Part shown: piece after piece, positions 45,831 through 57,145 of the stretch
How positions within the stretch are numbered: position 1 is the stretch's first letter
How the letters are laid out: every line of letters starts with the position of its first letter
NCBI GenBank assembly: GCA_010015655.1
Contig: ML976717.1
Coordinates: 1 to 64,000 of the forward strand
Length of the DNA: 64,000 bases
Reading direction: 5' to 3'
Source: Bimuria novae-zelandiae CBS 107.79
Lineage: Eukaryota; Ascomycota; Dothideomycetes; Pleosporales; Didymosphaeriaceae
The notes under the pieces: generated by a model
Seen by the model: the letters and a program-made list of their open reading frames with translations, nothing else
Databases searched by the model: none
Told to the model about the DNA's origin: nothing
Translations under genes and position numbers: made by a program

Positions 45831-48777
45831 TGGTACCAGCTCGATGGCGATATGACGACCAATCCTCTGGTAAGTCGATGCATAGCTGTTCCTAGGTGTC
45901 CTTTTAGCTGATATTTCAGACACTTTACTTCCGCAATGGGTCCATCAGAACAGAAGGAATTAATCTTCATGAGATTGAGCTTACGTGGTGGAGGTCGCAG
46001 ATAGGCCTTGTCCAGCAGGACCCTTTCCTCTTCAATGACACCATCCTTCGCAATCTTGAGCTCGGCTTGGTCGGCACTGAGTGCGAGCACACTTCTGCAC
46101 AGACCAAACGGCAACTTATTGAGCAGGCGTGTAGAGAAGCATATGCTCATGATTTCATTACTGCGTTGCCTGAGGTATGACAACCCCGTAAAGTTACGCT
46201 TGCGATCCTAACAGAAATAGGGTTACGAAACCCAAGTCGGCGATAACGGCATCAAGCTAAGCGGCGGTCAACAGCAGCGGATAGCAATCGCAAGAAGCAT
46301 CGTGAAGAACCCCAAGATATTGATTTTCGATGAAGCGACTAGTGCGCTCGATGTGGCAAGTGAGCGCCTTGTTCAAGATGCGTTGGAGAAGGTGTCCCAT
46401 AATCGGACGACCATTGTCATCGCGCATCGGCTATCCACCATTCAGAGAGCCGACAACATCATGGTGCTAGCAAAGGGAACGGTCATACAACAAGGGACAC
46501 ATGATTCGCTGCTTGCCGATCGAGCTGGCGCGTATTGGAAGCTTGTACATGCACAGCAGCTGGTACAAGAGGTCGAGCAGAAGCAGAGTTCTTCCCTGTG
46601 GGAAGGGTTTCTATCTGAAAAGCGACTCTCCATTCGCACGAGCATAGTCTCTGAAATGGACATGACAACCCCCATAGATGTTCAGTTCACCCCGACCGAG
46701 GCGGCCCGCCCAATAAAAGGCATTGAAGGTCGCTTTTTTCACAGCTTCGGTTTGCTGATGATGGAACAAAAACGAAACTGGGTCTGGTATTTGGTGATGC
46801 TTCTGACAGCAGCGGGTGCTGGCTGTGAGTGTCTCTGCATCCTGCATTCTGAAAACTTAGACCGACTGAGACTCCGCAGCAAGCTATGCCATACAATCCT
46901 ACCTGTTTGCCCGACTAATATCCTCTTTCGGTTGGTGGGGAGATTATCTGCAGAAATCAACGAACTTTCTCTGCCTCATGCTCGTTGTCGTCGCCCTCGG
47001 CGTAGGCTCGTGTTATTTCGTGTTGGGATGGGTATTCAACATGGTATCGACCGTGAGTACCAATGCTTCCGGTCGGGACATAAGCTTAACACGGTGTAGA
47101 GAACGAAGTCACTATATCGCAAGGAGTACTTCTACAACATGATCACAAAATCCATTGCATTCTTCGACGAAGAAGAAAATTCTGTCGGTACTCTTACAGC
47201 GAGGCTCGCGACCGATCCAACACAACTGCAGCAGTTGCTCGGCATGAACATGGCCATGGCCTTTATCTCCATCTTCAATGTCATTGGGTGCATCACGATA
47301 TCGGTCTATTTTGGGTGGAAGTTCGCGCTCGTTGTCATTGCAGCCTCCATGCCCATCATCCTCGGATGTGGCTACTACAGAGTTCGACACGAAGTCAAGT
47401 TTGAATCTCGAAATAACGAGGTCTTCGCGGAAAGCGCCAAGTTCGCGACAGAAGCTATTCGCGCTATTCGCACCGTCGCGGCACTCACTCTGGAGAAGAC
47501 AATAAGCGCGAAGTACAAAACGTTGTTAGGCAACCACATCAAAACCTCATTCATGGAAGCACGCTACTCGATGATTCTTTTTGCCGCTAGTGATAGCCTG
47601 GTGCTCCTATGTATGGCTTTCGCGTTGTGGTACGGGGGAACACTGTTGTCCACTTTTGAATACCTTCCTTTCAACTTTTTTGTCATATATTACGCTATTC
47701 TACAGGTATGCGAACGCTTTCTGGGCCTTTTCAGCGGCTAATAATTACTAGGGCAGTATGGCCGCTGGCTAGTGGCTCAGTTTTGGACCGAGTAAGCTCC
47801 ACCCACCTTGAACGTCGCGCCGGCTACTAATATTCCGCAGATATTGCCCAAGTGACTGCAGCAGCAACGAGGATCCACAACATGAGGGATGGAAGATCCC
47901 ATCCCCACCAAAGAGCCTCCACACGCCCCACACGACCAGACACAGCAGTCTCCGCCCGCTATATAATCCCGCTCACCGCCATACAACACGGTGCAGACAT
48001 CTGTTTCCGCGACGTCTCTTTCAGTTATCCGACCCAATCGAATCCTGTATTGAGAGGAATTAGCTTTACTATTCGGCATGGCCAATTTGCAGCCTTTGTA
48101 GGGCCATCCGGATCGGGAAAGACGACAATCATCTCTCTACTAGAACGCTTTTATGAGCCTCAACACGGCAGCATACTATACAACTCGGACAACATTCGAT
48201 TCATCTCTTTAAGAAGGCATCGTGACCAGTTATCTCTCGTGGCTCAAGAACCTTCACTATTCCGTGGATCGATCCGCTCAAACATTCTACTTGGCGTTAA
48301 CGAACGGCATGTCACAGAACCCGAGCTTCATCGAGCATGTCGCGACGCAGGCATTCACGACTTCATTACCTCACTACCCCAGGGTTATGAGACTGATGTT
48401 GGAACCAGTGGAGTTGCGCTGAGTGGAGGACAGAAACAACGTCTGTCGATAGCACATGCACTGATCCGGGATCCAAGCGCCTTATTACTTGACGAAGCCA
48501 CCAGCAGCTTAGATTCGGAAACAGAAAGAGAAGTCCAAAAGGTCTTTGAGCAGACTGCAAGTGGCAGAACTATGATTGTCGTTGCTCATAGACTCGCAAC
48601 TGTGCAACGAGCTGGCGTTATCTTTGTTTTGCACGATGGAAAGATTGTGGAGCGTGGGAACCATCAGAGCCTCCTAGCAGGTCGAGGATGGTATTGGCAG
48701 ATGGTAAGTCCTCGATTGCGCCATGGTGATGCGTCTCACTCACACAATCACAGTGTCAAGCCCAAGCCGTGCTTTGA
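45831..48777 (+). pseudogene. ABCB-type multidrug ABC transporter, 5'-truncated by an LTR and carrying a nonsense codon
   Basis: The sequence begins abruptly within the first nucleotide-binding domain, about 20 residues after where Walker A should be: WYQLDGD, then WWRSQIGLVQQDPFLFND (Q-loop), [14 protein letters not shown] and [12 protein letters not shown]. The second membrane domain follows ([37 protein letters not shown]), then a complete second domain with GPSGSGKTT, LSGGQKQRL and LLLDEATSSLD, ending MCQAQAL at 48777. Several short introns are consistent. TAG at 47770-47772 replaces the Gln of the usual AGQWLSFGPN motif. The first membrane domain and Walker A are missing, so no working full transporter can be made from this locus. 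Confidence 0.88.
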
Positions 48778-49544
48778 TTTGCATAAATTCGGGAAATCCG
48801 TCTCCTCCCTTCTCACTTGTGTGGGGGTTCGACCCACGCCCCCAAGATCTTGGCCAAGACGTCAAGGATCGCTATCACATATAAAGTTTTATGGAATGCA
48901 ATCCCTTCTCTTAAGACTCCTCACGTGCCCAAGCAATCTGCCGATGTCCTTACCTGCTCTACTCAAGCTTGGGAAGATGGTCCGATATCCCACTCTATCT
49001 ACCTTATGATGCGCGAGTGAGCATGGCACTACACAGCTTCAACGCTCCGACGTCTGCTGCATGCCCGTGTGTATTGTGACACGGCTCTTCGGTAAAATGT
49101 AAGGTACCGCGAACGGCTGTATCCAACAATCCCCGCATCACGCAGGGATGCGAATGGATTACCCCAATTAGCCAATCCTTATCGCAAGACTGGCGTAAAC
49201 ATCCTCGTCAAATTCTTGATATCTTATCCAATTTAGAATCGCATATCGAATTGGCCTAGACCATGTTTGCTCCCATGAACTAGAGGCGTCGCGTCGATCG
49301 ACCAAATGTGCACGCAACCTTCTACCACACGCTCCTATCCGACATCCCGCAGGGAAAACAATTCAGTACTATCGACCAGCAGGGCCAAAGTAATGATCGG
49401 AAAGGGACTTCGCGGTGCTTCACCCGTCCCTCATCATTACCCTTATTTTTAGCAGCGCTACCCAGATTGCGTCCATATATCAACAACTCTGAGCATCCTC
49501 ATCTGGCACTCCACTGCCAAAGATCTCCCTGGTCTCTGGATGTC
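48778..49544. other. intergenic between ABC pseudogene and hydrolase
   Basis: About 770 bp of normal GC. No gene or RNA supported; presumably it holds the hydrolase promoter. Confidence 0.4.
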
Positions 49545-51477
49545 ATGTGGACCATGTTGAATCGGCAACTCTCAGCGCTGCTTGCGCTCGCCATTCCCCT
49601 CGCACAACTGCCGCTCTCCTCAGCGGCGCCCAACTGCCCCTCCGCCCTACAACCTTGAAGCACATCCTATCTGGAAAGCGGCCGTTCAGAATATCACCAA
49701 TGTATTCCAGTATATTGATGACTAATATCACGGGTGTGGACTTGTTCTCCTACTCCCTGCAGATCTTCTCAACAAATCCGGGATCTCCGCTTCTGTGGGA
49801 GAGGCATCGCACTGCGAAAGACTTGCCGAGTAATACCACCGGTGTGAGGAAAGTCAATGGTGACACGGTGTATCGCCTCGGAAGCGTGTCGAAGGTGTTC
49901 ACCGTGCTGACATTCTTGGCGGAAGCGGGCGATGTGTATTGGAACTCGCCGATCACAAAGTTTGTACCCGAGCTAGCGAAATTCGCGGGTCGCTCGAGCC
50001 AAGTGGACTTCGATCCTGTCAGAGAGACGGATTGGGACGATATCACTATCGGTGCGTTGGCGAGTCAGGTGTCTGGGCTTGGACGTGACTGTAGGTTCAT
50101 CATGACCTTTTGGGTTGTCCTGCTCAAAGGTGCTAATTCAAGCTATAGATGGAGTCCTTGGAGAGATTACGGAAACGGAGGATGCACCGAAGCCATGGCA
50201 AGTTGGACTTCCAGAGCTATCCAACTCATCGTTGCCACCATGCGGAGCATGGCCTTTGTGTACCAGAGAGCGTAAGCACCGCCGTCCCTCGCAGCATATA
50301 TCTGGGATGAACTTTAATCTTCGCAGAGTTCTTCAACGGATTGGATATCATGTACCCTTCTTATGCGCCATGGCAAACGCCGACGTACTCCAACGTAGCG
50401 TACCAACTACTATCATATGCCCTCGAGAACATTACCGGGAAACCCTTCACCGACAGTCTCAACGATCGCATCATCAAGCCTCTTGGTCTGAACCGCACGT
50501 TCTACGATAACCCACCCGAGGAGTATGGAGTCATCCCAGGAACTGTCAAAGATACGTACTGGGCTGTTAGTCTCGGTCAGGCCTCGCCTGGTGGAAACAT
50601 GTACGCCTCCGCATCCGACCTATCCAAGCTCGGTCGTGCCATACTGTCTTCCAAGATTATCAAGCCCGCCCTCACCCGTCGCTGGCTCAACCCCGTCACA
50701 TTCGCCTCCGACTTCCTCGCTTCCATCAGCAGTCCCTGGGGCATTCGTCGCATCCAGCTCGATCGCATAAACCAACCGCACCGCACATTGAGCGTATACA
50801 CCAAAGCCGGCACCTTCAGGCGCTACACCGCCTTACTCACCCTCCTCAAAGACTACAACCTCGGCTTCACCATCATGATGGCGGGCAACCCACCACTCAG
50901 CAATTTCTACGGTGCAGACCTCCTCGGCCAGAGCTTGATCCCCGCCTACGACGCCGTCGCAAGAGACGAAGCGGATAGACTATTCAGCGGCACATACGTG
51001 CAGCGCGACGGCGCCGGAAACTCAACCATCCAGATCACCACCTCGCCCAACAAGCCCGGCCTCGGCATTTCCCGCTGGTTGTCCAACGGTACCGATATGC
51101 TCTACATGGCGCTCGTTCTCCAATCCGGTGCCCTCCCATGGCAGCTTAAGATCCCCGAGGCGCGACTTTACTATACGCTCCTCGACTCTAAGACGGCCAA
51201 TGGTACGCGCCAGTCTTTCAAGGCGGTGTTCGAGGACACGGGCGGCCCGGCCGTCGGGCAGCAGCTCTGGAGCACGGATTGTGGCGCTTGGGTTGGCGTT
51301 ACTGGTGTGACGTATGGCAGTTTGCCCCTGGATGAGTTTATCTTCGAGAGAGATGCGAGGGGAAATGTGGTTAGTGTGGAGAACCTGGCGTTGAGGGCGA
51401 AGTATTGGAAGGTTGGGGTGGCGACGGCGGGGCCGAGTGAGGGGTGGGCCTTTGATGGGGAGAGGTGGACGAGGTAG
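49545..51477 (+). pseudogene. secreted beta-lactamase-fold serine hydrolase with N-terminal frame break
   Basis: A beta-lactamase/penicillin-binding-protein-like hydrolase. The catalytic S-x-x-K lies in LGSVSKVFTVLTF and the Y-x-N in TPTYSNVAYQLLSY; YTKAGTFRRYTALLTL carries the third motif. Introns at 50091-50148 and 50272-50326 are canonical. The signal peptide (MLNRQLSALLALAIPLAQLP) is in one frame, PPYNLEAHPIWKAAVQNITN in the next, and TNITGVDLFSYSLQIFSTN in the third. The first shift, in CTGCCCCTCCG near 49,638, cannot be an intron because no GT donor lies there. The second might be an intron (49,708-49,769). Apart from this the protein is intact (about 560 aa), so recent inactivation or a base error are both possible. 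Confidence 0.7.
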
Positions 51478-52748
51478 ACGGGAGAGTAGTGTATATTTTT
51501 GAGTTTTCGATGTAAACATATCTTGATTTGTCTTGTGTTTGCCTCACCTTGAAGCTGTGTGTGAAGGGTCAAAATGGGTCACGTGATCGGTCGAGGACCT
51601 CGGGACTTCGGGATCGGGAGTAAGGCCCGGCAGGGCATAACCTCAGCATCTGATTCTATCTCAGCTCCACCTATAAACGGTTGCGCGCGCGTATCACCTT
51701 GTTCTTGAACTTCGAGCCTCAATAATACGCCGATGTTGTTCTTCGGCGGCTTCCAATGTGTCCGGGCGGGTGCGGGTGCGAGTGCGTGTCGCGCAGCTAG
51801 CACATCTCCCACGAACCCTCCTAGGACCACACCCGCTTTGCGGATTACCGTGTTCTCATGCTTACCTAGAGCTCGCTGCTCGGAGGTACCTCTGGGGGCG
51901 AAGTTCCGGGCCGCAGTCGAGTTGCCTACAGTAGGATCAGTCTTTGGGGCCAAGCCTGTGCCGGCAAGAGCGGAAGCCGCTCCACTGGACGCGTTAGCGT
52001 CGCCCTTCTCCATCAGAGCAGCGTCTTGTCGACGTTCTTCGTTTCTCTTTAGCTGCTTTCGGACGGACAGGTCTATGCTTCGACGCTTTGTTCGGGTGCA
52101 GTTGTGAGTTTGAGTAACTGCGAGCGGTATCTCTCTGCCGGTACCTATCCGATCTCGCTCGGCCAAGTTGTCGCCTCTCTACGGGGACATGAGTCTGTGT
52201 CCAGCTCGAACTACCTACACAACTCAGCCATATCCTCGTTCAAAAGAACTCATGTGGTTACCAACTCTTCAAACTGTAGTTCTTTTCATACCATACCGTT
52301 TATACATAATGGGCACAGACCGATGTGGGTCCCAACTGAACGACGGAAAGGAATCGCCGGCAAGACAACGCGAGATCACATACAAATTCCTCTCTAGCGC
52401 GCGCATTGTTGTTTTTATGCGCTCGACCAGCACCAAGATCGACACGCTTATGCAATGTATTTGCCCTTTCAGTACTACGGCAGTCTCCAGTGAGAACTAG
52501 CCCCCAAAATCCAAGCATAGCACGTACCAGTATCCACCACTCGTCCACTAAACGTCGGATGACAATCCGTATTCAGGAACCTCCAAGGCTGGGCCCTGTG
52601 CGCAATATATGGCTATTCCACTGGGGGCAGCTGGACGGCGTATCTTGTGTAAGACCCAGACAGCCCTGCTAGGCGCTGTGGAGTTTAAGATGCAGAGATC
52701 TCCACGTGTGCATCCTCCCACATTTTGCGAAATCTCGAACAATAGCGC
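51478..52748. other. intergenic, no firmly supported gene
   Basis: About 1.27 kb. A 195-codon minus-strand frame (51579-52166, starting MAERDRIGTGREIPLAVTQ) is the longest but has no recognisable domain and overlaps a plus-strand frame of similar length. Neither is convincing. Confidence 0.4.
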
Positions 52749-55690
52749 ATGTATAGGATGTCGGCCGTGTCGTGGATGTTCGCGCTGACGAGCGCTGCGA
52801 CCGTCGCGGTGACTGCCGGTCAAAGTTGTAAGCCCTGCCCTGCGCAATGTACCAACGAGATGTTAACTCACGATCTACTGCAGTCTCGAGCACTGGTTTC
52901 ACAAATACTACAACAGTATCGGACTCCACATCTTCACGCGCTGCGACAGAAACACCGCTCCCGACCGCGAACAACACGAGTAAGCATCTCTTACGACTAT
53001 CTCTTTCTAGGCTTCGAAAAACACGTGCGCAAGGCAGCCGTATGGTGGGGATGATGTAATTTGACGAGAAGTTGGTGTTGAGGTCTCTTACGACTAAACC
53101 TCGATGATGATGGATGTCGAAACTGCTCTCACTGGATCGTGCATGAAGTCATCCCCGTAAGGTCATTATACTGATTTGGCAAGGCCGAAACCCTGTTCAG
53201 GTCTGCGACGATCTGCAATCGTCTTATTGGAACGCCTCTTACTACTACAAGCCCACGTCCTGGACGACCACAACAACCGAAATCACGTACGATCGCACCG
53301 ACTATTATACGACGTCGACTTGGACTTGCACAAGTACATGCAAAGAGACTGCTCCATATGGCAGCAACATCTGCTACGCTGATTCATTGACAATCCTGAC
53401 TACGAGTTCCGACGTTCTTAACACTGTTATTACACAGGCAGAATCAAGCGGGGAAGATTATCCAGGCCCATCGCCTACCTGCAGCGTGGCGATTTCGGAT
53501 TGCACAAGTCTCTGGAGTAGCTACAGCTCTGCGAGCACAGCGTGGAAGAGCGCCAGTGGTGTCACCCCTCCGCCGGCTGGCATCACTGCTTCGCCAATCA
53601 AGCCGTTCTGCAAGACTTGCGTAGCGATGCAATGCACCATCCAGCGTGCCCAAGCAGACCTCTACTTCTGGCCAGTGCCGGCCAATGCTACCACACGCGA
53701 CATGTGCGCGAGTATGCCTACATCAACTTGGGCTGAACGACCCCCAGACTTCCCTAACACCACCTGGACCGAGGTCACGACTGGTCCGTACGCCGTCGTG
53801 AACGGAAATACTTTCTATTCCGGCAATGTATACGTCTACCTATCGTCAATTGAAGCGACCTGGCCGTGCAGATCCGCGCAAACATACTACAACTCCATCT
53901 TGACGCTCGCATCCTCCGACATCTTCACCCAACGTGGATATCCCATCAATAATATCCCTTGGAGCATCAACTACGCCGATTTCAACGAGCCCGTGCCCTA
54001 CAGCGCCTGGTACGGCGCCCCCACTTGCAATATCCGCCTCCCAGCTTGCTCCGTCGTTTACCCAGGCGAGTACAAGCCGCAGATGGTGATGCCCGCAGCA
54101 ATCCGTCAGATTCATCCTGAATGGGCGGACTGCTCGCTTGGGTTCTTTGGTCTCGACGATCCGCCGATTGCGCTGAAGAGTGCGGGAAATTTCCTGTCGA
54201 GTAGCAGTAGTGTGCCTGCTGTGCCAATTACAACGCCAAATGCGCCTCCGAGCCCGTCTTCGACGAGGGCGACGCCGGCCGATCCGCCGAGTCCGCCCAC
54301 GAGCGCGCCGACTGCAAGGCCGCCTGTGCCGAGTGATGAGCCAAGTGACCCGGGAGACCCTCCCAGTAAGCCCGACGACCCAGAAGACCCTCCGAGCACT
54401 CCGACCGACCCAGAAGACCCAAGCGATCCAAACACTCCAGGATCTCCCCCGGCCGGACCAGACAACTCCTCTCCACCAAATAACCCTCCAAGCACGCCCA
54501 CAGGACCAGGCAGCCTTCCAAACAGTCCACCTGGTTCTCCAAACAGCCCACCCAACTCTCCAGGCAGTCCACCTAATTCTCCAGGCAGCCCACCTAATGC
54601 TCCTAACAGCCCGCCCAATGCTCCAGGCAGCCCACCCAACTCTCCCAACAACCCTAATGTACCCCCTAACAACGGCCAACCCGCAGCCACCAACCCTCCA
54701 AGCAACAACCCCAACCCCAACCCCTCCCCCATAACCATAACCAGCGCCCCCGCGGGCCCCATCCTCGCCAACCCCACCGGCGGCATAATCCTCCCCGGAA
54801 CCACGCTCCGCCCCGGCGACCCTGCCCTCACCATTTCCGGGACCACCATCAGCGCCGCGCCCTCGGGCATCTTAATCATCGACCCTAATGGTACGCAGAC
54901 CATCCCTTTCCCTTCGGCGCAAAGCCAGAACGGAGTGGCACCAGGTGGGATCGGTGTGAGCATCACGGTTGGCGACGCAACGTTCACGGTCGGTCCGTCG
55001 GGCGTCGTTGTGGGTAGCGGGACGACGCTGACGCCTGGGGGGAGTGCGGTTGTCGTGGATGGGAGCACGTGGAGTGCGGCGCCTACCGGGCTGGTGGTAA
55101 TTGGCGCGAGCGGGACGCAGACTATTCCCCTGCCAGTATCGCCTCAGACGGGTGCGGGGGCTGGAAATGGACAGGTTACGTTCACAGTGGGGGACGAGAC
55201 GTTGGTAGCGGGTCCGTCTGGCGTTGTTGTGGCGCCGGGGACGACGCTGCACCCGGGTGACGCGCCGGTCACGATTGATGGGACGACGATTAGTGTGGGG
55301 CCGAGCGGTGCTGTGGTAGTGGGTTCGGGAGGTGTTAGCAGTACGCTGGCGGTGCCTACGGCGGGCGAGCAGGGCGCTAGTGTGGTGACGCTGACGCTGG
55401 GAAATGGCGACGTGGTCACCGCGACCAGTAGCGATGGGGTGGTCGTATTCGGCAGTGTCACGCTGAGTGTAGACGGTCCAGCGGCCACGATGTCTGATGG
55501 GCTGGTTGTGAGTCTGGGAACTTCGGGCGTGGTCGTTGGGACGGGGACGGCTGTGAGTACGGCTGTTTTCGCGGAGCCGACGGCGGCTGAGACCGGCTCG
55601 GGGGGATTCCCTGGGGCTGGGAGCAGGGTGCAAGTGCGGTGGTACGGCGCTGTTCTGGGGATGCTCGTTGGAGCTGTGGTAATGGTGTGA
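52749..55690 (+). CDS. GPI-anchored cell-wall-type protein with Pro-rich linker and beta-repeat tail
   Basis: Signal peptide from 52749 (MYRMSAVSWMFALTSAATVA). Likely exons are 52749-52827, 52884-52979 and about 53184-55690; the second intron (204 bp) is least certain. The N-terminal domain of about 250 aa is Cys-rich (CSVAISDC, CKTCVAMQC, CNIRLPACSVVYPG). A linker of about 200 aa is Pro/Ser/Asn-rich with SPPNSPG and DPEDP repeats. Three repeats of about 75 aa follow, each with a PSGVVV segment and a TTLxPG segment. The C-terminus (GAVLGMLVGAVVMV) is a hydrophobic GPI-type tail with small residues before it. The protein is probably surface-exposed, with adhesion or wall-structure roles possible. 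Confidence 0.75.
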
Positions 55691-55855
55691 TGCGAAAAGG
55701 TGATGTGTAATGTTGTACTCCATGATACCCTAATATGAATCTTACGCTTTCATGCTCCATATGCCCTACCCAAATACTTCTCTCTCCGGCTTCTCAACCG
55801 TCATCTATCTTTTCGGTGCTGAGGGCTTGGACATCTATCTCCCACCTTACCCGTC

Positions 55856-57145
55856 CTAAAGCCCCCTCTCAATCTCCGCCACCTCCCCCATAACCCCCCT
55901 CACGCTCTCCTTCACCGCCTCTCCTACCGGCAAATACGGCCGTCTGGGCTTCAACTTCTCCTCCGCGCCCTCAATCCCCGCGTCCACCGCGCTGAACTGA
56001 CTCACAGCGTACTTCGTACTCGCGATGCCCGCCTTCACGGGGCTTTCAGCCAGCGCGGCTTTCCTGTGCAGCGCGAGCGCTTCGGCGGTCTTGCCGGACG
56101 TGTAGAGGTTGTAGATCTTCATGATGGTCTTGGGGAAGACGTTGGAGAAGGCGGCGACGCAGCCTTGGCTGCCGACTGCGAGGCCGCCGATTAGGAAGTC
56201 GGATTGGCCGCCAAAGGTTGTGAATTCTTTGCTCGACCTATAAAAGCACAACGTCAGTATACTCGGGAAGAATAATAAGAAGAATCACATCATGTGTAAT
56301 AAGGGCTGTGAAATTTGAATGGGGTGGGACAGCGAAGGGTGACTTACAGCTCAGCAGTAAGGCGCGTGATTTTCGCAACGGAGCCGCAGGTAAGTTTTAC
56401 GCCTACAACTTTTCCAGGGTTCCGCTTTGCGATGGCGGCGATAGTTACGGAGTCGAGGTCTACGCCGTTGCACTGGCCTGGGAAATTGTAGATTACGATG
56501 GGTAGATCGGTGCCTTGGGCTACGTCGTCGAAGTAGCCGTTGACGACCTGCAGTGTAGCATTCAGTCAGCATATCCATTTCCTTTTTATGTAAATGCAAA
56601 TGGCGACCCCAGCGAGAGAATGTGTGGATCTTGGCGCCATCGCAGCCTCGGCAAGCCACGGCATAGCACAGTAAAGGAACGCTATAATTGTCGAGAACTG
56701 CTGCTTTAGTATTCCAGGCAGACGTGCAGAAGCCTCCAGCATCGTCGCCCATGACAGTCTGAATAAATATGAAGGATGCACAAACCTCCTTACTCGTACT
56801 CCCCCCATAATACGCCGCCGGCAACACCAACCCAAAATCCGCTCCACTCCTCTTCGCATCTTCCGCATACTCCAGCGTCTGCACAACAGAGAACCCACTA
56901 ATCCCCACAATGAGCGGATATCCCGGCCCGACCGCGTCCCGAGCGCACTTCACAAGTGCGATGCGTTCCTCGCGGGTTAGAAGAAAAGCTTCCGCGTTGG
57001 ACCCCAGCACGACGAGCCCTGTCACGTGGCGCGAGAGGTAGGCGAAGTATTGTTTCTGCGAGGCGAGATCGAGTGCGCCGGTGGTTGGGTCGAAGAAGGT
57101 TACGGCGGGCGTCCAGACGCCGGGGGCGGGGATTTTGAAGCCCAT
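55856..57145 (-). CDS. dihydrodipicolinate synthase (DapA)-family aldolase
   Basis: Exons 57145-56786, 56547-56348 and 56237-55856 encode about 313 aa, normal for the family. The class I aldolase barrel shows GVWTPAVTFFD, GLVVLGSNAEAFLL (the G-S-x-x-E binding loop), LPIVIYNFPGQC (catalytic Tyr) and VVGVKLTCG (Schiff-base Lys). The 238-bp first intron is long, but its removal joins GGSTSKE to VVNGYFDDV exactly as the family requires. Fungal relatives include 4-hydroxy-2-oxoglutarate and 2-keto-3-deoxy sugar-acid aldolases. Because fungi make lysine by the aminoadipate route, a true DapA role is unlikely. Specific substrate unknown; cytosolic by absence of signals. Confidence 0.9.

Noticed and set aside
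48820..48850. tRNA-like B box (GGGTTCGACCC) beside the ABC pseudogene
   Set aside because: No A box and no 5' strand able to pair with the CGCCCCCA acceptor-like end within about 75 bp upstream; the area overlaps the transporter's last exon.
51579..52166. 195-codon minus-strand frame as a real gene
   Set aside because: No recognisable domain and an equally long overlapping plus-strand frame; kept only as a note in the intergenic entry.
54112..55068. 318-codon minus-strand ORF over the Pro/Gly-rich surface protein
   Set aside because: It is the antisense shadow of the biased linker codons; the plus strand has signal peptide, Cys-rich domain and GPI tail.
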